Assembly (NCBI GenBank): GCA_900543275.1 | Contig: UQQL01000071.1 | Span: 1-9,967, forward strand | DNA length: 9,967 nt | Direction: 5' to 3' | DNA from: an uncultured Collinsella sp. | GTDB lineage: Bacteria; Actinomycetota; Coriobacteriia; Coriobacteriales; Coriobacteriaceae | Part shown: positions 5,651 to 9,967 of the stretch, piece after piece | Numbering within the stretch: position 1 is the stretch's first letter | How the letters are laid out: every line of letters starts with the position of its first letter | The notes under the pieces: generated by a model | Told to the model about the DNA's origin: nothing | The model's database searches: none | The model's input: the letters and a program-made list of their open reading frames with translations, nothing else | Translations under genes and position numbers: made by a program

Positions 5651-5690
5651 AGAGCCCCGCTGCCATTACGGTAGCGGGGCTCTTTTGTTT
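5651..5690 (+). terminator. Rho-independent terminator of the str/rpsJ operon
   Basis: AGAGCCCCGCTGCC (5651-5664) pairs with GGTAGCGGGGCTCT (5670-5683), including one G-U pair, around a 5-nt loop. TTTTGTTTT follows. It lies 21 nt after the rpsJ stop. On the minus strand the same stem lacks a U-tract, but it could still slow polymerase arriving from birA. Confidence 0.93.
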
Positions 5691-5745
5691 TGCATGATGG
5701 GTTTTGACCGCCTGGTAATGCTGCTGAGTAGGTGGCTGCGGCGCC

Positions 5746-6522
5746 CTATTCGCCCAAGGGGCGCAGCGACGCCTCCTCAAAATGGAAGGATCGCAAGCCG
5801 TCTTCCGTTTCGATACACGCGCGTCCAAAGGTATCGACGGTTTTAAAGATGCCTCGCGCCTGCTCGTCACCGGCAGGGGAGCGGGCGATAACGTGCTTTC
5901 CAATCCAATTGAGGTGAGCGACATATTCGCCGTGGACGGGCGCGAGCGGTCCGGCGTTTTCTTCCATGGCGTTGAGCAGATCTGCCCACGCGTCTACAGC
6001 GTTTACGACGGTGTGATAGACCTCATCGAGGAGCATATCGACGGCGGGAACGTTCTCGTTGAGGTCCGAGAGACCGATTGCCGGCAGGCCACCATCGGGC
6101 ACCTCCGCGGGCACATAGTTCACGTTGACGCCGATGCCACAGACCGCAAAGGGGTTGCCTTCGTTATCGCGTGCGGCTTCGACCAGAATGCCGCCGAGCT
6201 TGCGTCCTCGCGCGACCAGGTCGTTGGGCCATTTGAGGCCAATCTCGTTTGCAAGACCCTGCTTTTCGAGCGCCTCGAGCACCGCTAGGCCGCTGACGGC
6301 GGCAAGGCCAGAGTACTTGGCGGGATCAACACGAGGACGTAGGACAATCGAGAGTAACAGATTGCCGGCGGTTGAATCCCACTTGTGGCCGCGTCGGCCG
6401 CGTCCTGCTGTCTGAGTCCGGGCGGCAAGTCCTGTGCCGTGCGGCGCTCCCTGTTTTCCTGCTTCGAGCAGGTCATCGTTGGTCGATCCGGTTACGTCGA
6501 CTATCGTTAATTGGGCATCCAT
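5746..6522 (-). CDS. birA: Biotin--[acetyl-CoA-carboxylase] ligase, monofunctional
   Basis: The 258-aa enzyme makes biotinyl-5'-AMP from biotin and ATP and transfers biotin to a lysine of biotin carboxyl carrier protein. Motifs are STND (13-16), the biotinyl-AMP loop GRGRRG (40-45) with HKW (46-48), KWPND (97-101), KLGGILVE (108-115) and GIGVNVN (129-135). An SH3-like C-terminal domain follows. The N-terminal winged helix of repressor-type BirA is absent, so it is probably not itself a transcription factor. ATG at 6522 is chosen because the conserved domain starts there and GGGAGG (6534-6539) lies upstream, at a rather long spacing of 11 nt. An in-frame extension to 6603 shows no conserved sequence. 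It converges on rpsJ and is divergent from fabH. The AccB it should modify is normally encoded further down such fab clusters. Confidence 0.95.
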   Translation of the reverse strand: MDAQLTIVDVTGSTNDDLLEAGKQGAPHGTGLAARTQTAGRGRRGHKWDSTAGNLLLSIVLRPRVDPAKYSGLAAVSGLAVLEALEKQGLANEIGLKWPNDLVARGRKLGGILVEAARDNEGNPFAVCGIGVNVNYVPAEVPDGGLPAIGLSDLNENVPAVDMLLDEVYHTVVNAVDAWADLLNAMEENAGPLAPVHGEYVAHLNWIGKHVIARSPAGDEQARGIFKTVDTFGRACIETEDGLRSFHFEEASLRPLGE

Positions 6523-6564
6523 AGCGGCTGCTACCTCCCTAATGAATAAGTGAATGACGCAATG

Positions 6565-6582
6565 GTGTCGATAGATAGACAC
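6565..6582. promoter_or_regulatory. GTGTC-N8-GACAC dyad upstream of birA
   Basis: GTGTC (6565-6569) and GACAC (6578-6582) form an inverted repeat around GATAGATA, 43 nt upstream of the birA ATG. It could be an operator or part of the birA promoter region. I see no convincing -35/-10 pair for birA, so the role is open. Confidence 0.25.
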
Positions 6583-6615
6583 AATGTGAAGCCTTTGTCG
6601 CATTTGGACAATTTA

Positions 6616-6633
6616 ATGTTAACACGTCAACAA
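6616..6633. promoter_or_regulatory. Candidate fab operator, copy 1
   Basis: ATGTTAACACGTCAACAA matches the sequence at 6664-6681 at 17 of 18 positions. It overlaps the likely -35 region of the fabH promoter. Its core GTTAACACGTCAAC is an imperfect dyad, as expected for a dimeric repressor site. Confidence 0.5.
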
Positions 6634-6647
6634 GGTGAAAAATGCGC

Positions 6648-6653
6648 TATCCT
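6648..6653 (+). promoter_or_regulatory. Candidate -10 element of the fabH operon promoter
   Basis: TATCCT here is identical to the -10 of the str promoter at 2117-2122. No good -35 lies 17 nt upstream (CGTCAA), and TCAACA at 6627-6632 gives only a 15-nt spacer. A regulated or weak promoter would fit. Transcription would begin near 6660, between the two repeats. Confidence 0.4.
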
Positions 6654-6663
6654 CTCTTGGTCG

Positions 6664-6681
6664 ATGTAAACACGTCAACAA
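6664..6681. promoter_or_regulatory. Candidate fab operator, copy 2
   Basis: ATGTAAACACGTCAACAA is the second copy of the 18-bp repeat, 48 bp after the first and in the same orientation. It ends four bases before the fabH Shine-Dalgarno and lies just downstream of the predicted transcription start. A bound protein there would block initiation or early elongation. Confidence 0.5.
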
Positions 6682-6684
6682 CTC

Positions 6685-6693
6685 AAAGGAGGT
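6685..6693 (+). promoter_or_regulatory. Ribosome binding site deciding the fabH start
   Basis: AAAGGAGGT (6685-6693) lies 6 nt, counted from AGGAGG, before ATG 6699. An in-frame ATG at 6642 would put the operator copy and this Shine-Dalgarno inside the coding sequence and adds residues not seen in FabH. Confidence 0.85.
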
Positions 6694-6698
6694 TAGTG

Positions 6699-7658
6699 AT
6701 GGGTTTCACGATTCTTGGAACAGGCTCGGCGCTTCCCAAGCGCAGTGTTTCCAATGACGAGCTGTCCGAGTTCCTCGATACCTCGGATGAGTGGATTTTT
6801 ACCCGCACAGGCATCAAGAGCCGTCATGTGTGCACCACCGAGTCGCTCGACGACCTTGCCGTGGCAGCGAGCGAGCAAGCGCTCCAGACGTCCGGAATCG
6901 ATGCGAGCCAGCTGGATCTTATCGTCTGTTCGACGACGACGGGTGACCACCTTGTTCCCGCCGAGGCGTGTGCCGTTGCTGAGCGACTGGGCGCGACGTG
7001 CCCTGCCTTCGATGTCTCGGCTGCCTGCGCCGGCTTCGTATTTGCGCTCGATGTTGCCGAGGGCTATATCGCCCGAGGACGAGCCAAGCATGTGCTTGTC
7101 GTTGCCGCCGAGCAGATGACGCGCGCGCTCGACTGGACCGACCGCGCCACCTGTGTGCTCTTTGGCGATGGGGCAGGCGCCGCGGTGATTGAGGCTGGGG
7201 GAGTGAATCCCCTCGCCGTTGAGCTTTCGACGTCGCCTGACGTCGAAACACTGCGCGTCCCCGGATTGGCGGGCTCCTCGCCGTATAAGACGGCGCAGGA
7301 CCGCGAAAGCGTGCTTTCCATGAACGGCCGTCGCGTCTTCAAGTTTGGCGTCAATGCCATCTGCGACACGGTCAACAAGCTCGTTTGCGACGCGAGCATC
7401 GCGGTCGAGGACATCGACCACTTTGTATTCCATCAGGCTAACGAACGAATCTTGAGCCAGGCGGTCAAGCGCTTAGGCGTGCCGGACGACCGTGTGGTCC
7501 GAACGTTGCGTGAAACCGGCAACATCTCGAGCGCCTGTATTCCGCTTGCTCTCGATCGACTGGCAAATACCGGCGCGCTGCACGCGGGCGACACCATCGC
7601 CCTGGTCGGATTTGGCGCCGGCTTGGATGTAGGTGGCTATCTACTTCGCTGGAAGTAG
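6699..7658 (+). CDS. fabH: Beta-ketoacyl-ACP synthase III (FabH)
   Basis: The 319-aa enzyme starts fatty-acid synthesis by condensing an acyl-CoA primer with malonyl-ACP. The thiolase-fold catalytic triad is visible: Cys110 in DVSAACAGF, His245 in FHQANERI and Asn275 in GNISSA. Other family marks are the start GFTILGTGSALP, WIFTRTGI (32-39) and GFGAGLDVGG near the C-terminus. Length fits the family (about 317). It is the first gene of the fab operon, with AAAGGAGGT before ATG 6699 and two operator-like repeats upstream. Substrate choice between acetyl-CoA and branched primers cannot be told from the sequence by eye. Confidence 0.98.
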   Translation: MGFTILGTGSALPKRSVSNDELSEFLDTSDEWIFTRTGIKSRHVCTTESLDDLAVAASEQALQTSGIDASQLDLIVCSTTTGDHLVPAEACAVAERLGATCPAFDVSAACAGFVFALDVAEGYIARGRAKHVLVVAAEQMTRALDWTDRATCVLFGDGAGAAVIEAGGVNPLAVELSTSPDVETLRVPGLAGSSPYKTAQDRESVLSMNGRRVFKFGVNAICDTVNKLVCDASIAVEDIDHFVFHQANERILSQAVKRLGVPDDRVVRTLRETGNISSACIPLALDRLANTGALHAGDTIALVGFGAGLDVGGYLLRWK

Positions 7659-7710
7659 TTGCACATAGGAAATGAAAACGCCCCTGGGGCACAAACAAAG
7701 GAGAACTACC

Positions 7711-7947
7711 ATGGCAGATAAGAAGACCTTCGAGCGCGTTTGCGATGTTATCCGCGAGACCGCCGGTCTTGACGACGTCGAGATGAAGCCCGAGTCCACG
7801 CTCGAGGAGATTGGTCTCGACAGTCTGGGCACCGTCGAGATCCTCGTCGCCGTTGAGGACGAGTTTGGCATCCAGCTCGATACCGAGGAGAACCCCAAGA
7901 CGGTCGGCGAGTTCGCCGATACGGTCGAGGCGGCATTGGAGAAGTAG
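7711..7947 (+). CDS. acpP: Acyl carrier protein
   Basis: This 78-aa acidic four-helix protein carries the growing acyl chain on a phosphopantetheine arm attached to Ser38, in the motif GLDSLGTVEI (35-44). The usual helix-II residues VEILVAVEDEF follow. It starts at ATG 7711 with AAAGGAG (7697-7703) 7 nt upstream. An upstream in-frame ATG at 7672 lacks a ribosome site and would add non-ACP residues. It lies 52 nt after fabH, a gap containing a short palindrome GCCCCTGGGGC (7680-7690), and 2 nt before fabK. The location in the fab cluster supports its role as the fatty-acid ACP. Confidence 0.98.
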   Translation: MADKKTFERVCDVIRETAGLDDVEMKPESTLEEIGLDSLGTVEILVAVEDEFGIQLDTEENPKTVGEFADTVEAALEK

Positions 7948-7949
7948 AG

Positions 7950-8894
7950 ATGCTCAAGACTCCTCTCTGCGATCTGCTCCGCATCGAAAAGCCCGTGTTC
8001 CAGGGCGGTATGGCCTGGATCGCCGACGCCTCGCTGGCGTCCGCAGTGTCCGAGGCGGGCGGCTTAGGGATTATCGCGGCCATGAACGCCGACGCCAACT
8101 GGCTGCGCGACCAGATTCATGAGCTGCGCGCCAGGACGGATAAGCCCTTTGGCGTCAACGTCATGCTCATGAGCCCGTTTGCCGACGAGGTCGCGCGGGT
8201 CGTGATTGACGAGCGGGTGCCGGTCGTCGTGACGGGTGCCGGCAATCCCACCAAGTACATGAAGGCGTGGAACGAGGCGGGCATCAAGGTCATCCCGGTC
8301 GTTGCCTCGGTGGCGCTGGCGCGCCTCGTGGCGCGTCGTGGAGCCACTGCCGTGGTTGCCGAGGGTACCGAATCAGGCGGCCATATTGGCGAGACCTCGA
8401 CGATGGCACTGGTGCCGCAGGTTGTCGATGCGGTCGATATTCCCGTGGTTGCGGCTGGCGGTATCGCCGATGGCCGCGGCGTGGCGGCCGCCTTTATGCT
8501 GGGCGCCGCCGGCGTGCAGGTGGGTACGCGCTTTCTGATCGCAGATGAGTGCACCGTATCGGAGCAGTACAAGGAGATGGTCCTGAAGGCCAACGACACC
8601 TCGACGCGTGCGACCGGCCGCTCGACGGGACACCCGGTGCGTGCCCTCAAGAGCCCCTTCACCAACGCCTACGCCAAGAGCGAGGCGGCGGGCGTAAGCG
8701 TCGAGGAGCTCGGGGCCATGGGCACGGGCGCCCTTCGCAAGGCCGCCAAGGACGGCAATTACGAAGAGGGCTCGTTTTTGTGTGGACAGATTGCCGGCAT
8801 GGTCAACGAGCGCCAAAGTGCACGTGAAATCGTTGACGACCTGGTCGATGGCGCCGAGCACGTCCTGAAGGGTGCGTGCGCATGGGTGGCGTAG
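7950..8894 (+). CDS. fabK: FMN-dependent enoyl-ACP reductase II (FabK)
   Basis: This 314-aa TIM-barrel flavoprotein catalyses the last step of the elongation cycle, reducing trans-2-enoyl-ACP. Marks of the FabK/nitronate monooxygenase superfamily are PVFQGGMAW (15-23), GAGNP (96-100), EGTESGGHIG (138-147) with His145 in the position of the FabK catalytic histidine, and the FMN-phosphate loop AAGGIADGRG (168-177) followed by GVQVGTRF (188-195). The fab operon context favours FabK over nitronate monooxygenase. It starts 2 nt after acpP with GGAG inside the acpP end, so it is translationally coupled, and it overlaps fabD by 13 nt. FabK enzymes are naturally insensitive to triclosan, unlike FabI. 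Confidence 0.96.
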   Translation: MLKTPLCDLLRIEKPVFQGGMAWIADASLASAVSEAGGLGIIAAMNADANWLRDQIHELRARTDKPFGVNVMLMSPFADEVARVVIDERVPVVVTGAGNPTKYMKAWNEAGIKVIPVVASVALARLVARRGATAVVAEGTESGGHIGETSTMALVPQVVDAVDIPVVAAGGIADGRGVAAAFMLGAAGVQVGTRFLIADECTVSEQYKEMVLKANDTSTRATGRSTGHPVRALKSPFTNAYAKSEAAGVSVEELGAMGTGALRKAAKDGNYEEGSFLCGQIAGMVNERQSAREIVDDLVDGAEHVLKGACAWVA

Positions 8895-9808
8895 CGTTTC
8901 TGTTTGCCGGCCAGGGCGCCCAGCACCCCGCGATGGGCGTCGACCTGATCGAGGCATCGCCGGCCGCCGCCGAGGTGTTCGCCATTGCCGACGAGGTGCG
9001 CCCGGGGACCAGTGAGCAGTGCCGAAGCGCCTCCAAGGAGGAACTCTCGCAGACCGAGAACACGCAGCCGTGCGTGTTCGTTCACGATCTGGCAGCGGCT
9101 GTCGCCCTGCGTGAGCGCGGCGTGGTACCTGCCGCCTGTGCGGGTTTTTCGCTTGGCGAGGTCGCCGCGCTCACCTTTGCGGGGGCGTTCGATACGCGAG
9201 CGGGCTTTGAGCTCGTGTGCGAGCGCGCGGCGCTGATGGCCGCGGCTGCCGAGCGCCATCCGGGCGGCATGCGCGCCGTCATCAAGCTCGATGCGGCGCA
9301 AGTCGAGAACCTGGCAAAACAGGCCGGCGAGGACTGCTGGCCGGTCAACTACAACAGTCCGCAGCAGACGGTTGTTGCCGGAGCGCCCGAGGCGCTGCAG
9401 GAGCTCGACGTCCTAGTAAAAGAGGCTGGCGGCCGCGCTATGAAAGTCGCGGTGTCGGGCGCATTTCATAGCCCCTATATGGCCGAGGCGACTGAGGGGC
9501 TGGCGACGTATATCCAAGCCGGCCACGCGCCGTCACCGCTGCTGATTCCGGTCATGGCAAACATGACGGCGGCGCCCTATCCGGCGGACCCGCGAGCGGC
9601 ATCGGATGTCTTGGCCAATCAGGTGAGTCATGCCGTTCGTTGGGTCGACACGCTGCATGCTCTGCAGAATCAGGGCATCGACACGTTTATTGAGGTCGGC
9701 CCTGGCAAAACGCTGTCGGGCCTGGCCAAGCGTACGCTGAGCGACGTTCGCGTGTATTCGTGCGAAACGGCCGAGCAGGTCGCAGCTATTGCCGACGAGC
9801 TCGCATAG
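8882..9808 (+). CDS. fabD: Malonyl-CoA:ACP transacylase
   Basis: The 308-aa enzyme moves malonyl from CoA to AcpP, giving the extender unit for FabH and FabF. It shows FLFAGQGAQ (7-15), the nucleophile elbow GFSLGE (88-93) with Ser90, Arg115 in ERAALM for carboxylate binding, and His196 in GAFHSP. EVGPGKTLSGL lies near the C-terminus. The elbow has Phe where most FabD proteins have His (GHSLGE). ATG 8882 is chosen because AAGGG (8868-8872) lies 9 nt upstream; a GTG at 8876 would be too close to it. The start lies inside the end of fabK. Family length is normal. Confidence 0.97.
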   Translation: MGGVAFLFAGQGAQHPAMGVDLIEASPAAAEVFAIADEVRPGTSEQCRSASKEELSQTENTQPCVFVHDLAAAVALRERGVVPAACAGFSLGEVAALTFAGAFDTRAGFELVCERAALMAAAAERHPGGMRAVIKLDAAQVENLAKQAGEDCWPVNYNSPQQTVVAGAPEALQELDVLVKEAGGRAMKVAVSGAFHSPYMAEATEGLATYIQAGHAPSPLLIPVMANMTAAPYPADPRAASDVLANQVSHAVRWVDTLHALQNQGIDTFIEVGPGKTLSGLAKRTLSDVRVYSCETAEQVAAIADELA

Positions 9809-9838
9809 TCCACAGGGCTGTAACCCGAAAGGAATGAC

Positions 9839-9967
9839 ATGGGCAACTTGAACAACGGCGCGCTCGAGCGCAACGACTCACGTCGTGTGGCACTGGTCAC
9901 GGGCGGCTCGCGGGGTATCGGCCGCGCCTGCGCTGTCGGTCTGGCGGAGGACGGCTTTGATATCGCC
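9839..9967 (+). CDS. fabG: 3-oxoacyl-ACP reductase, N-terminal part only
   Basis: The window ends after 43 codons. The reading frame starts at ATG 9839 with AAAGGA (9828-9833) 5 nt upstream, and shows the Rossmann start RRVALVTGGSRGIGRA with the nucleotide-binding TGxxxGxG pattern (TGGSRGIG, residues 21-28). This is a short-chain dehydrogenase, and its place after fabD makes the NADPH-dependent FabG that reduces 3-oxoacyl-ACP the likely identity. It has about 15 extra polar residues before the conserved strand, so a later start is possible, though the ribosome site supports 9839. The active-site Ser-Tyr-Lys lie beyond the window. Confidence 0.9.
   Translation, partial: MGNLNNGALERNDSRRVALVTGGSRGIGRACAVGLAEDGFDIA

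Noticed and set aside
6523..6603. N-terminal extension of birA to an upstream ATG
   Set aside because: The 27 added residues are not conserved in biotin ligases and they swallow the Shine-Dalgarno at 6534-6539.
6642..6698. Upstream ATG for fabH
   Set aside because: It lacks a ribosome site, includes operator copy 2 and the true Shine-Dalgarno, and adds 19 non-homologous residues.
1..9967. CRISPR arrays, tRNA or rRNA genes, transposases, toxin-antitoxin pairs
   Set aside because: No regularly spaced repeats, cloverleaf sequences, rRNA signatures or transposase/toxin motifs were seen on either strand.

Overview
The window reads as a piece of chromosome from a high-GC anaerobic actinobacterium, most likely class Coriobacteriia and Collinsella-like. 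This rests on the codon bias of the ribosomal genes, the TTG starts, and a Firmicutes-style fatty-acid operon (fabH-acpP-fabK-fabD-fabG) next to typical ribosomal protein genes. The taxon is an inference, because no rRNA is present.

Layout. (1) Bases 1-320 hold no convincing protein gene. They hold a 13-bp hairpin (16-49), a 141-nt imperfect palindrome (106-246) and a terminator-like stem (239-274). (2) Bases 322-1984 are a self-contained regulatory cassette: an ECF-type promoter, an ECF sigma factor gene, a 50-bp-overlapping gene for a one-TM membrane protein that is the probable anti-sigma factor, and a strong terminator. A short structured element related to the one at 239-274 recurs at 2002-2038, so the cassette is bracketed by direct copies. 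(3) Bases 2070-5690 are a str-type operon: promoter, rpsL (TTG start), rpsG, fusA, rpsJ (TTG start), then a strong terminator. There is no tuf gene after fusA, and rplC does not follow rpsJ. (4) birA lies on the minus strand (5746-6522), converging on rpsJ and divergent from fabH. It encodes a biotin ligase without a DNA-binding domain. (5) From 6699 to the window end runs the fab operon: fabH, acpP, fabK, fabD and the start of fabG. Its genes are tightly spaced or overlapping.

How they work together. The str genes supply 30S proteins S12, S7 and S10 and elongation factor G. The fab genes supply initiation (FabH), acyl carrier (AcpP), malonyl loading (FabD), keto reduction (FabG) and enoyl reduction (FabK). 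BirA should biotinylate the acetyl-CoA carboxylase carrier protein that feeds malonyl-CoA into this pathway, which fits its position beside the operon. Two copies of an 18-bp sequence flank the candidate fabH promoter and look like a regulator's binding sites. The sigma/anti-sigma cassette appears to be an autoregulated envelope-signal module.

The least ordinary elements are the long palindrome, the repeated elements bracketing the sigma cassette, the tandem fab operator candidate, the lone rpsJ with missing tuf, and an Arg at S12 position 88. None of them is proof of a new system. Most of the window is well-understood housekeeping DNA.
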